A stretch of DNA of 64,000 nucleotides from Theristus sp. LFF4_11. Taxonomy: Eukaryota; Nematoda; Chromadorea; Monhysterida; Xyalidae. A model generated the notes under the pieces. That model ran no database searches. It saw only the letters and a program-made list of their open reading frames with translations, and was not told the origin of the DNA. The stretch lies in contig JASANC010001711.1 of the NCBI GenBank assembly GCA_030248135.1, positions 62,001-126,000 on the forward strand, given 5' to 3'. The position numbers and the translations under genes were made by a program. This document shows positions 14,477 through 25,574 of this stretch, piece after piece; positions within the stretch are counted from its first letter, which is position 1; the number at the start of each line of letters is the position of its first letter.

Positions 14477-16532
14477 ACCAAGTTCGTCATATCAAATGGG
14501 TTTGGTTATTTATATTCGTAAAAGCACAAAATATACAGTGGGTGATTTCAATTTACAGTGCGACTCGCTTTTCAACTTGAAGAATCACTTAATGCCATCG
14601 TTAGCAGATTGTCACTTCTCCTGTCGTATTATTTCATTTGTTATCGCTTTATGGAATTGTTAATAAAAAACTGTTTGTGAGGTAAAATAAAAGTATTTGA
14701 TACAATCCTGTTGCGGACTTGTATGCCTGCGTGAACATGTTTTTCATGAAATCTTGAGACACGTGAAAAACAACATGTGAAAATGTGAAAAAATGTAGTT
14801 TTGCAGTTTCAAAACACGAAAGACGTACCTAGTTGACATTCAGAAAATTATTGGCATCCGGAAGTAAAAACTGTGCCATCAGTTCAAAACCTGACGAACC
14901 GACAGCATTTGTGCTCCATGTACGTCACAACAGGGTAATAAATGAAAACTGTCGATTTGGCTTGCACCATCCATGAGCTGTGTGCGGCACACTCCAAGTG
15001 GAGAGTTGCAAAAAGTATTTGATGAGAAACTTGACAAGTTTTCTGTCCAATTAGTGGCCAATGTGCGTCAAGCAACGCGTGTCAGTGCAGTTGCTGTCGC
15101 AAGATTATTGTCTTCAAAACACCATCCTGTCTGTGTGCTCGTGTGTGTTTGCTTCACACCGGTGCAGCGAAAGAACAGTCATGAGATGGACTTGCTGGAA
15201 TCAATGAAAACACGTTTACGCTTGCGCTTCGTTTTTTTTAAATATAAAACTAAAATGTAGTGCAAAACCAAACTTCCTACACTCACACGTCAAGATTATC
15301 AGTTTCGACACGAAGCTCCAGGGACCGCTTCATTTGCTGAAATCTTTGCCCATAATCTCAGTATCATTCATGAACGTATTTTGCTTTCAGTAGTGATAAT
15401 ATTCGTTCTTAGCTCTACGCGCCCACATTTCTTATTTTTTTGCATTGAACTTTAGATTGAGTGCTCGTTTTCCGGCTTCTGCTCCTGCTCTTGGATTGAA
15501 AAAAGTGAGTGCCCATTTTTCGAGCATATCCGCTTTTCACTCAGTCCATATTTCATTCATGCCACACATGCACATTACGAGAATTGGGATTAATTTTCGC
15601 ATTATGTAAACCAAGTTTCTCTGTTTCCAAGAAGAAAAGTAACTCGGCATATCGGATTTCAAGTTTCTGGCATGCGGCACACAACGCAACAGCTCATGTG
15701 GGTTTAGTGTCTATAAAAACTGATGTTGCTTTGCTGGTGGCGCGCATTACCAAGTTCGCGGAAAATTTTCAGAATTTGCAGCATTTTCATCATCTATTCA
15801 AACAAGATTTTTATATGTTGAAAGTGTTGAAACACATAAGCAGCGTTTACCTGCGTCGTACATGTAACTATGTCGGTGAAGAAACTTTGATAAATTTTGA
15901 AGCCCACACAAAAATTAACAGGATTTTCCGCCCATGATGTTTAGAGCTTAGACTGACTTAATCAGTGGCTTATTACATTATTCATGGTTGAATTATTTAA
16001 AGTTTTTCATGGGGTGTTTGTAAATCAATGTTAATGCTGATTCACCACAACAAGCGATGAGGACTTAGGAGTCCTAACCTACGCAAACCCAAACTGAACC
16101 CAAACTTTGTCAAAGAAAAACAGTGGAACAAACTTCAGTGACTCATTATCAGTTTTGACGTCATTTGGCATCAATCTAAACTTTTGTGTGATCATTTTAT
16201 CTCAGTGCAGAAACATCGGCAGTTGATGAAAATGGATTTTTTTTCTCAATTCATTACTGACCGCTGTTCGCACCACTTTTTTAGATTTTGCGCTGTTTTT
16301 TATCTGTTCTACTTCTGTGTTTCCATAAAACAATGTAATCCAATCAATTTCCTTGAATTAAATCTGGTCGCGTTGCTTTATGCGTGTTTTTGTGCCAAGG
16401 TTTCTAAGAATGAGCAGTAAAACGCAAGATTCAGTGGCAAAAAAATGTGATGAATGGAACACTTCCGAACTCTGAAGTCTGTCCCTCTTATTCTGTGATA
16501 AAAGTCTGAAAGACTCGATCAGCAAAATCGTC
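14477..16532. other. Intergenic region between spermidine synthase and globin
   Basis: AT-rich with several short open frames on the plus strand, none with recognisable domains or a consistent exon structure. The stretch at about 14973-15120 reads open and charged, but matches nothing I recognise and has no clear partner exon. The upstream part of the globin promoter should lie near 16300-16530. Confidence 0.4.
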
Positions 16533-18522
16533 ATGTATCGTTTAGGCAACCAGCGAAGTAAAACGACCCTGAACTTTTTCCCCACTGCACCCCCAAATCT
16601 CCGTTCTACGCTCAACGAATCGAAAGTTCAACATCGCGGCGGCGGCGGTGGTGCCTGTTCGTTTCTGCGTCGATCTGCTTCTGTGACGATGACGAAACGC
16701 AGTGACGCAAAGGCGTTCGCTAATCTGACGAACACACAGGCACAAGTTTCTAGAACTGTCAATTTTCAACATTGCCCATGCTTCTTTTCCGCAAGATAAT
16801 CCAGTGGTTGAACGTGTCGCAAAAAAACTTTCAACGAGCACGCCCTGATTCACCCTTCCTCAAAAATATTCCCCATCAAAGTAGACGCATTCGAAATACA
16901 CACGAAATCAAAACCAACCAGCAACTGTTTGCACAGGTGAACATGCTGCGTCAGTCGTGGAACATTCTGTACAGCAACCGCGAACGCCACGGACGCAATC
17001 TGATGAGACGCCTCGAGTCGCAACGCCCCGAGACGACCAATCTGTTCTGCAAGGCGGCTGTGGTCACGTGGCTACGATGCACGCAGGACGACAACAAAAC
17101 ACTGGCTGCGAATCAACACGAGCAGCACAACACCGTGAGACACGCACTACACAGTGCTACAGTCTTGGCGGAAAGACCATGCACTGGCAACACGGTGATG
17201 TGGCAGTGACATACGTAAACATGCACGCAGGTGTTGCAGTGCTATCGTGTATTGTGGGTTTGCTCGTTACCGTGCAACATTACTGTGTTGCAACAGAAAT
17301 ACGCTCTTCATATATTAATAGTTGCACTGTAAAACAAGAGAAAAAAAAAACACTTGCAACAATTCCGTTTGCGATGCCGCATTCAGCAGCGACGCGGTTC
17401 AACGGGCAGCGACCGTGTGCAGATGGACGTTGCCGCACCAGCGGATACGCCGACGCCCGCCGGCTCGTCGTCGATCAGCAGCACGCCAACGCCGGCACGT
17501 ACCGTCAGTCTCGCCGGTAAGACCGGTCATCAACAAAGCATAAAGTCGTTCACAAACGCAGACACCCTGTTAAAAAGGAAAGATGTGTTATAAGTCATTA
17601 CCGTATTACCTCTATTAAACCCCCCCCCCAAAAATTAAACCCCCCCAAAAAAATAAACCCTAACCCCTCGACAAGTTTACAAATAATCCCCCCCCAAAAA
17701 TAATCCCACATGGGGGATTATTGAAACCTGTTTGAAACACATACCCAGCGAATTCAGTGGCTGGTTGCAGTGAAAATGATGAAATTGTGCTACCAAAGGC
17801 CCCAAATGGATGAGTTAATGGTAATTTCATTACAAAAGGCTGTTGTAAAAGGAAATTTCTATGTAGAATAGAAGTTTCTGCGACTTCCTTCCTGCCATGG
17901 AAGGTATTTTTGCCATTTTGCCCACTCCTAAAAATGGTTTCCAAATAAACCCTCCCCCAAAATAAAGCCCCCCCCCCAAAATAAACCCCCACCCCCAGAA
18001 GTCGCTGAAGAAATAAACCCCCATGGGGGTTTATTAGAGGTAATACGGTATGTCATCATTGTGTCCGTCTCTCACGCAGCATTGCGCTGTGCAGGCAGCT
18101 CGCAGCAGGGTGGCGCCGCGGCAGCAGCAGCAGCGAGTCCGCACGGGCACACGTACAACGACCACTGCCGGCTGCTGATCACGCTGTTCGACTACACGGT
18201 CGAGCACGTCCGCGAGCCGCGTCGCGTCGTCGCGTGCCTGCGCGAGTGCGGCGCCAAGCACACGACACTGAAGGACAGCGGATTGAGGGCCGACTACTGG
18301 GAGACGTTCGGCGAGGTGGCCATGGAGATCATCGGTGCTGCCGACGGGGTGCAACAGAGCAAGGAGACGGTGAAGACGTGGCGACTGGTGATCGCGAGCA
18401 TGACGCACCAGATCAGACTTGGTTTTGAGGACGAGCTGAGGCGGCTGAGGGAGACGATCAAGAAGATGAACGTTCAACAGCAACACCCGAACGTCGCCGT
18501 CCAGGCGAAAGACACCGCGTGA
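16533..18522 (+). CDS. Globin with a long low-complexity insertion between the CD corner and helix E
   Basis: Haem-binding globin. Four exons: 16533-16745, 16937-17134, 17390-17516 and 18095-18522, 322 codons in consistent phase. Helices A-C: VNMLRQSWNIL and RPETTNLF, whose last Phe fits position CD1. Helix E starts at NDHCRLLITLFDYTV, with His at E7. Helix F is VVACLRECGAKHTTL, with the proximal His at F8. Helices G-H run from LRADYWETFGEVAMEI to WRLVIASMTHQIRLGFEDEL. Between CD1 and E7 lie about 85 residues instead of the usual 20 or so, rich in Thr, Pro, Ser, Gly and a seven-Ala run, encoded by exon 3 and the edges of exons 2 and 4. The N-terminal exon is Ser/Asn/Gly-rich and its start is less certain. 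Both haem-contact histidines are present, so haem binding is expected. Whether it stores oxygen, senses it or acts as an enzyme cannot be told. Confidence 0.88.
17599..18050. mobile_element. TIR element with C-tracts in the globin intron
   Basis: About 450 bp with terminal inverted repeats TACCGTATTACCTCTATTAA and its reverse complement at 18028-18050, lying wholly within globin intron 3 (17517-18094). Internal inverted pieces pair a CCCCC-tract with GGGGG (TTAAACCCCC with GGGGGTTTATT). GTCAT occurs on both outer flanks and may be target duplication. No coding capacity. Confidence 0.82.
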
Positions 18523-19787
18523 ATGCGACCGGTGACAGCTGCGTTTCACTGGTGATCACGTTTCGTTGCTAACTTTTTTGGACTGGTATCGACAGTCTGC
18601 AGCTTCTTTATTCTCAATGTTCAATGATGTATTGATTTGTAATTGTTTTACAGCGGAGCAGACAAACAGCTATTGAAACCTATTCACATGTTGTGCAATG
18701 TGAAATGTGGATAAAAAACTTGTGAGCAAAAAAATTGATGAATGACAACGAATGGTTGAAGATTACGCATACAAAACCTGACTATTATCTTTAATATGCA
18801 GATAACCAAGCAAGAACCAAAACGACGAAAAACGTTGCAAACGAAACATATTCGAAACTCACTAGACCACGCGTGACCCACAAATACGATGGCACAATAT
18901 TTTAGTTGGCACAAAACAAGCACCAAATGATAAAATCAATAAGATAACACACTTTCTATTGATACCATGAGGTATATAACAGCCAATTCCCCAACTGTTT
19001 CGAAGAAGTATTAATTTACAAATCAAAGGTTGGGTGTGAACTGTTCAGTGTCATTCCAGACCATCAAATCATGCTAATAAGGTTCAGAGGAAAGAACACA
19101 ATAATAGGAATGAAGAGATAACAAAACGAAAGAAAACGGATCACACAAATTAACGATCGCATAAAGCTTTTCGGGAACACTAACTTTAATTAACGTAGAA
19201 TCACACATCACAAGCACTAACAATATCATTGCACGAAGCACAACGAATGCACAATCACAAGCACTAACAACATGCAGCCTACCAACAGCACTGTAACAAG
19301 ATGAAGGAAGATAAGAAACATACAAAACGAAAAAGTTACTAATGTTGAAAGTCGCATATTGAACATCAGGAAGTAACTAATTCAGCAAATTAGAGCAAAT
19401 ATGCAAATCAATTTGCAAAATACGCAAAAAACTTCGATGACTATGAAAAACCATGTGGACCGACGAATAATTCACACACCAGGAAAATATAAAAAAAACG
19501 CACAAAAAAGAAGTAACAACCAAGCTAACAAAAAAAACACTAACGGACCTGGCAAGAAAATCTCAAAACACCGAAACAAATGAAACAGACAACAATAATG
19601 CTGAACAACAATATGATCACAGTGGGATGAAATTATTTTGACAATAAGATTTCAGAGTTTTGACACATTGCGCAAAAGCAACACCGGACAACAGAAGAAA
19701 GAGAAATTGTGCTGAAAGAAGAGCACTGAAAGAACACAAATGAAAACCAATTAAACAAACATTCACAATTCAAAAAATGTATTCCAA
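18523..19787. other. AT-rich region between convergent globin and cystinosin genes
   Basis: The 3' ends of a plus-strand and a minus-strand gene face each other here. No gene, RNA or repeat is recognised. The stretch 19330-19780 is very A-rich on the plus strand and would be a U-rich 3' region for cystinosin. CACAATCACAAGCACTAACA-like words recur near 19200-19270. Confidence 0.45.
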
Positions 19788-21342
19788 TCAAGTGGACGCT
19801 GTGTGTGCAGGTGCGCCCCTCGCCACCGGCACCGCATCCGAGTCCGTCGATCCATAACCGGCCGCCGTGTCGTGTCGTTCGTTGCTGACGATACTGACAC
19901 CCGAGTCACTGTCACTCTCACAACCATCGAAATCGTGCAATGGGTTGTGTCGGCTGTTGATGGTGCGATACAAGACGTAGTGCTGCGTGATGAACAGCGC
20001 GTCGAAACACAACGAGATGAAACCGAGGCCAAACTTGGTGAAGTCGCCGAATAGACCGCTCCAGTCGTCTGAAACGAACGCTGCACTGGTCAGCTGAACT
20101 ACGATGCTTTCCAGTGGACCAATCAGAATCACACGTGAATACGTTCGTGACTAACATCCAGCAGATCAGTCGATGAGTGCAGATGTCACGAGAAAAATGA
20201 ATAAAATAACCAGTCTACAGATGGCGAACCGGTGTTGAAAGCGATCAAGAACATCTGCATGATTGACATCGAGCCACCGGTGCAGTCGAGCAGCACATTG
20301 CCAATGCTCCAGCCTTGGGTGCTCTTGCGACGATAGTTCATGAATGCCTGGCAATTTGCAGAGCACAGTTGACACTTAGCAATTCAGATCAAAAAAAACT
20401 CGTGTGCGGATGTTGAAGAGCGCGATGTCATACCTGCGGCACGTACTTGACCAGCGTGACTGCCAGTTTCACGTACGAGATCAACTGTATCAGGGTGAGC
20501 CACTCGATCTGATGCAGCCATTCGAGCACCATCGAGATGCCCACAAACAACACGAGCACGCACAGGAACACGCGACATGCGTACGAGACGCGCTGGCTGC
20601 CGCGCTGCAAACACACAAGTGAAACGGTTGCATTTGAAACTGGCAAAACAGGCTCAAGATGGAAAATCACAGCAAAAAACAGAACGGCAACCTCGTAAAT
20701 CAAGCACTGCGAAATGGTGAGCGCAGTGGCGAACGTGGCGTGCAACGAGAATATCACGTCGTTCAACTGTACCGGATTCACGCTGTGCACGTACTTCTCG
20801 AAATATTCACGCTGAAAATACGCCAGCAGAGATTTTAGTGGACTCGAAGCACCGGTTCACATCCAGTTGAATCTCGAATTCCACTCGAAGTCACAAAATT
20901 TCTTCAATGATGTTTGCATATCGATCCAAAAAATCAATTTAGTTGGACAATTATTGCCAAATTCACGGTCACAAAGAGAAAGAAAGACGTACCTGAACAA
21001 TGACATCCCAATACAGAACGCAATTGTACACCGAATAGCAACAGAAGCCGAGCAAATTCAACGCCAGAAAATCGAAGTTCAATCCGATCACGCTGAAAAC
21101 GAACAGAATGAATGATCCACCGACTCAAGTGGAACAAACCAAACAGCAAGAGACACGAAGCCGAGAGACAAAACACAAAACGTCAACGCGCCAGTGTGAA
21201 CCTCTTTGTTTTGAAGTTGAGCACAATCTGCGGGTAGAATGAGACGCTCCACGCGACGAAGTAGACCCATCCGATGACGGCGACGCACAGCTGCAGTGCG
21301 GCACTGTGCACCACGTGCACTCGCGCGTAGCTGTGCGTCATG
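19788..21342 (-). CDS. CTNS: Cystinosin (lysosomal cystine/H+ symporter), membrane part
   Basis: Exports cystine from lysosomes; a PQ-loop family protein with seven membrane segments. Exons on the minus strand: 21202-21342, 20993-21092, 20692-20811, 20434-20604, 20230-20347 and 19788-20068, phases agreeing. Family segments appear in order: [15 protein letters not shown] (first PQ loop), [42 protein letters not shown] (second PQ loop), [18 protein letters not shown] and [10 protein letters not shown]. After the last membrane segment the protein has about 60 extra residues, Ser/Asp-rich, where human cystinosin ends soon with the GYDQL sorting signal. Here only GYGSTDS is seen, so lysosomal sorting may use another signal. 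The exon at 21342 begins with the third base of a codon, so the luminal N-terminus lies further upstream. Confidence 0.93.
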
Positions 21343-21721
21343 CTGCACAGAAACACACAACACAACTGCAGTGCTGGCAACAACAACAACAAACAGGCAT
21401 TGGAAAGCACACTGCGATTGCACAATCACTGCAACAACCGCACAGCAATCACTGCGCATGTTGCACTGGTGTCCGCCCGCAACCGGCAAGCACTGTAATT
21501 TTTTTTGAATGTCCGTCATGTTCTGTGTGCTGTGTCTGGTCTGACCGACATTGGGTTGAATAGTTCAGTTTATATATGAAATAAAATGCCACAATTTGCT
21601 GGGAATGATGAAAATCAGTTCAACCTAGCCGACAAAAAGAAATTTTCTGCGCCAAGCTGTCCGCCAAACACCAGACCGATGGTAAAAATGTTGTTAAACA
21701 AGAACAAAATAGGTTGATTAA

Positions 21722-22002
21722 AAAACTACAACTTTGACAAGAAGAACATTGCAACGCCCCACAACAACCAACTTCATTGGGCAATCGTTTGTATCGACTG
21801 AGGTGCAGTTGCTGGCGGTTAACACGAACTGCGACACAAACAGTGCTTTGCATTGCACGTCTGTCGAGCGTCTGTGCGAGTCGTTCGCTGAGAGAAACGC
21901 TGGATTGGGCGAACAGCGGAGGGCAAAGTTGGCAGACGCCACCGGCAGCCACACGAGAGCGGACGTGTTCAGTGGAGCCCTGCAGTTGGCAAGCGGTTGC
22001 AT
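21722..22002 (-). CDS. Candidate exon for the luminal N-terminal domain of cystinosin
   Basis: On the minus strand this stretch has coding-like GC content and one frame starting near 22002 that is open for about 90 codons. It carries three N-glycosylation sequons (NTS, NDS, NCT), which suits the heavily glycosylated luminal domain of cystinosins. Position and strand fit. I could not find splice sites that join it in phase to 21342, and another frame on the same strand is also open, so this is a weak call. Confidence 0.3.
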
Positions 22003-22914
22003 TCAAACCGTTGACGTTGTGAAACGAACGGTCGTTTCGTTACTGACGGTTGCTGCATTACCTGGCACAGCGTTCAACTGCAATCAAAAATCTGTTCTTG
22101 CGTTGGCCAATACATAATTTTTTTCGTTTTTTTTGTGAGTCACGCGAAGGCTCATGTCATGCCAATCAAACTGGTAAGATTGGTTTCTGTTGGGTTTATA
22201 AAAACATAAAAACTACATATTAACTGGCGTTCCCAAGGAGAATCCAACAATTAAAAATGGACACTCAAGGCAAACAACACCCTTGCTTTCTTTTTGAAAA
22301 CTTGTTAGTAGAACTCAGTTTTCAATGACAATTTCAGTTTTTGCCACATGTGTTTACAGTTTTTTTTCTAAAACTGAGGAAGCTTCTTCGCTAACAAGTT
22401 TTCATGGAGGAAACAAGATGTTTTTTTATTTTTTTGAAAAGTGCTGCAACTGACTGAACTGAACTAAATAACTAATGCAACCCAGGTGGGGGGTTCTTTT
22501 AAGCACAAGTAACACGTTTCACAGACTTCTAATTATTTTTAATGTGGACCAGCAGACAGTTTCAAGATGGGAGTTCCATTTCTATTTCATATGGGAATGA
22601 TTGCATCAAATGCAGTCATGTTCAATCGCATCTAGCGATTTCAACGCTAATTGAACTGATTATGAGTTCCGAACCGAAACAGGTCAAGCTTCATCAAGTT
22701 CAACCATGAAGCAGAACGCAACAACAACCAAGCAAAAAAGAGAATTTAAAATAATACTTTTTTAACGACAGAACGACTCTGATTTTTGACGAAGGTGGAC
22801 AATTTTGAAGCTCCACAATGTTCTTTGAAACAAACCACCGTTTTAAAAAAACAAGATGATGACACAAGGTAAAGAAAGACACATTGAACAAAATGATTCA
22901 CAAAATGATAAAGA
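22003..22914. other. Intergenic region upstream of cystinosin
   Basis: No gene seen. A roughly 110-bp stretch at 22297-22405 has inverted ends (GAAAACTTGTTAG and CTAACAAGTTTTC) and may be a very small MITE or hairpin. The remainder is AT-rich. Confidence 0.4.
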
Positions 22915-23300
22915 CGGAAACACCATTTAGTTTTTCGTCCGTACGCACAAACGTCGTTCTAAATCCCGTGCGCGCGCGCGCGCGCAAACTAATCGTGTCC
23001 GTAATGCATTAAGATAACACACAAACACGACACGATTTCTAAATCGCGTGGCCATTTTTTACGTGTCGTGTCCGTGCGTACGCGCAAAAAACTAAAGGCG
23101 CGTTTAGCAATTAGTTTTTTGTGCGTACGCACGGACACGACACGTAAAAAAATGGCCACGCGATTTAGAAATCGTGTCGTGTGTGCTATCTTAATGCATT
23201 ACGGACACGATTAGCTTGCGCACGGGATTTAGAACGACGTTTGTGCGTACGGACGAAAAACTAAATTGTGTTTCCGCCTTAATTGCTAAACGCGCCTTAA
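22915..23300. mobile_element. Near-perfect palindromic element (arms about 170 bp)
   Basis: The left arm 22926-23095 and the right arm 23111-23265 are reverse complements over almost their full length: TTTTTCGTCCGTACGCAC pairs with GTGCGTACGGACGAAAAA, and ATGGCCACGCGATTTAGAAA with its complement. The 15-base centre (AGGCGCGTTTAGCAA) recurs inverted at the right edge (near 23280-23300), and GGAAACAC flanks both ends as inverted copies. The left arm has a (CG) dinucleotide run near 22970-22985. It encodes nothing and looks like a foldback MITE. Confidence 0.85.
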
Positions 23301-23384
23301 GCCAACCGCGTGTGTCACACCGATGAATGAATATTTTGAGCACATAACAAACTGACACAACATTTGAGGGTGCGCGTTCATTTA

Positions 23385-23497
23385 TTTGCGGCATGTCGTC
23401 CGACCCGCACATTAGCGTCCACTCACTACCGGCCCACCTATTAGCGGCCCGTTCATTTGCGTCCCACTTATTTGCGGCAATTTATTGGGGCCGCAAG
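23385..23497. repeat. Degenerate short tandem of ATTAGCGGCCC-like units
   Basis: Imperfect units of about 15-17 bp such as CATTAGCGTCC, TATTAGCGGCCC, CATTTGCGTCCC and TATTTGCGGC. The design (AT-rich spacer plus GCGGCCC) recalls the tandem in the foldback arms at 10817-11690. The array ends at the insertion site of the hAT-like element. Confidence 0.55.
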
Positions 23498-24126
23498 TAG
23501 AGATGTCAAAAAAATCCCATTTTTTTCTTAAAAAATTTTTTTTTTATTTTTAAATTAAAGTTGTTCAGTATTTTTCAGGGAGTCCGAATATCACCATCTG
23601 AGGAGCCACCGACTTACCGTGTTTTGCCTCTCAATTCACCTCAAATAACACGGAAACAAGTTCAACAACAAACCGGTGTGATCATGCTGACGACACGAGG
23701 CGAAACAGCAACGAGCAACCAACGAAGTTACGCTTGCAGTGGCAGACAGTGCAATTTCGACCTTTCGAGATCCTGAAAAACGATGCATAAATGTGAGTTC
23801 TCTGCTTCTATCTCACCTTAGCGGCATCGGAATTTGTTGAACTAGTCTTTGCGACGCTCAGGTACTTCAATGCGCGAGTCGATCATCACTCACCAAGGCT
23901 GAAAACAGTCGATAAATCGATCCAGAATACCACCTGCACCGTTGAAGACTAAGTGACAAGGTAAAGTCAAAGAAAATTTTTGTTGAACTTTCGAAAAATT
24001 ATGCCAAAAACGGCATTTTCAGGGCACATTAAAGAAAAAATTTCAAAAATTTTTAATAAAAAAAATAAAAAAATGCTCTTTTTTTACTTTAAAAAAAATA
24101 ATATTTTTTTTGACCGTTACATCTCT
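23498..24126. mobile_element. hAT-like MITE with 8-bp target duplication
   Basis: A 629-bp segment flanked on both sides by GCCGCAAG (23490-23497 and 24127-24134), an exact 8-bp duplication as made by hAT transposases. Its ends are inverted: TAGAGATGT...TCAAAAAAA on the left and the complement ending ACATCTCTT on the right. AGAGATG ends are typical of the hAT superfamily. Interior blocks are A/T homopolymer-rich, with a more complex middle (23570-23780) without a convincing gene. No transposase, so non-autonomous. Confidence 0.85.
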
Positions 24127-24134
24127 TGCCGCAA

Positions 24135-25075
24135 GTGACCCCGCCCAGCACCAATTTGAATGCACACGTTCAACTTTTGAAAACACTTCCTTAATGACAA
24201 CAGGTCAGATAAAAATTAAGCAGCTTACTACACCAAGTACAAAGGCAACTCTGCAATTTGTTTTCATTTCATCTAATAAAGGTGGAAACATAATTACAGT
24301 CGAACTGTGGCGATTATGAGCTGGCTGATTAGCCGCTTTTGAATTGGGCTCACTGATTGGTCCAACCAAGTAGATTCAAACAATCAGCATGCCGGAATGC
24401 GCAAACCGGATATGCTTCACAGTTTCGCTGCAGACACTCCAAATACACTGTTTGGGCTTTGCATATAAACAGCATTTTCTAACGCTTGTTGCTAAAGAGA
24501 AACAGAAACTGTAATCCGTTAAAATTCTATTTGTCAAAAACAATTTTCAATAAAACAGCAATAAAAAAATAATGGGGCGTTCGGCTGTGAGCGAGCAGTT
24601 TGTTCAAACCCATTTATGATCTCTGAAAACTGTTAGGTAGAGCAGTTTCCCACTGTGACAATGTTCATTCACACGATAAATTAAGAAAAATATTGCTTCA
24701 ACAGATGTGAAGCATCGATAGAATACACAAACGATTGGCTATCAAGGTGAAACAAAGAAGTGATGCTGGTTTGAATTGTGAGCCTTCTTAAAAGCATGAA
24801 ATTGATGAAAAGTAATATTAAAAACTGATAACTGATATCGTTAAGTTGGATCAAATCAAAAGAAGCCAATCACGTTTTCTGAGTGAAATACAGCCAATCA
24901 TTGCCAATGCCAATCCAATCACTATACCTCCTGATTTTCTTTTCAGTGCATAGTTTGAATTTTAAAATGACCACTTCAATTTAGAATTTACACACAAACA
25001 TACGTGCAATTAAATAAATAGTATAAAATTTGCATTTTTGAGCTGTTCACGAAATTCTTTGCTGCTCTGAAATTC
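24135..25075. other. Intergenic AT-rich stretch
   Basis: No gene, RNA or strong repeat recognised. TGATTGGTCCAACCAAGTAG and CAATCAGCATG near 24352-24392 resemble the CCAACCAATCAGC motif of the TACAGTC MITE family and may be a decayed copy. Confidence 0.35.
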
Positions 25076-25254
25076 ACCTGGATAATAAATACAACTAGCT
25101 GATTGATTGCACATACGTACGTTGATGCATGCATTCTGTGCTTGCAAAATCCGCCCCGACAGCAATGCCGGGACAGATTGCATGCATTAACTGCACGTGT
25201 GCATAACCAACCAATCAGCTAGTTGTATATATTATCCAGTCCAGATGGACTGTA
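25076..25254. mobile_element. TACAGTC-family MITE, copy 1
   Basis: Inverted blocks GGATAATAAATACAACTAGC (left) and CCAACCAATCAGCTAGTTG followed by TATTATCC (right) enclose about 110 bp. The right end reads CCAGATGGACTGTA, complementary to the TACAGTCCATCTGG end seen in the copies at 42165 and 59967. Confidence 0.75.
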
Positions 25255-25574
25255 AACTCACGATGATTTCAACGAGATAACGCCAATGTGACCGCTTTGA
25301 ACGTACAAATCGAGCGGGCTGAATTCAAGCGTTGGTTTTATGCTGTGCCCACGGGCTGTTTCTGGAAATACACGTCAATACTTCCATTCGCCTGACGAAT
25401 CTGTTTCTATTAAAACTTGCACATTACCGAACATTACATTTTTACAATATGCGTATTTCTGGCGTCCGCGAGATTGTCTTTTCTTGTCGCACCGTTCAGG
25501 AAACCCTGGTACCAAACTCCGGCGAAAACGGGGAATTACTGACCCGAGCCCAACTGTCCTCGTATCAGGTGGGG

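Noticed and set aside
14973..15260. Plus-strand frame of 95 codons after spermidine synthase
   Set aside because: Reads partly charged and helical, but has no recognisable family, no donor/acceptor pair and ends in AT-rich sequence.
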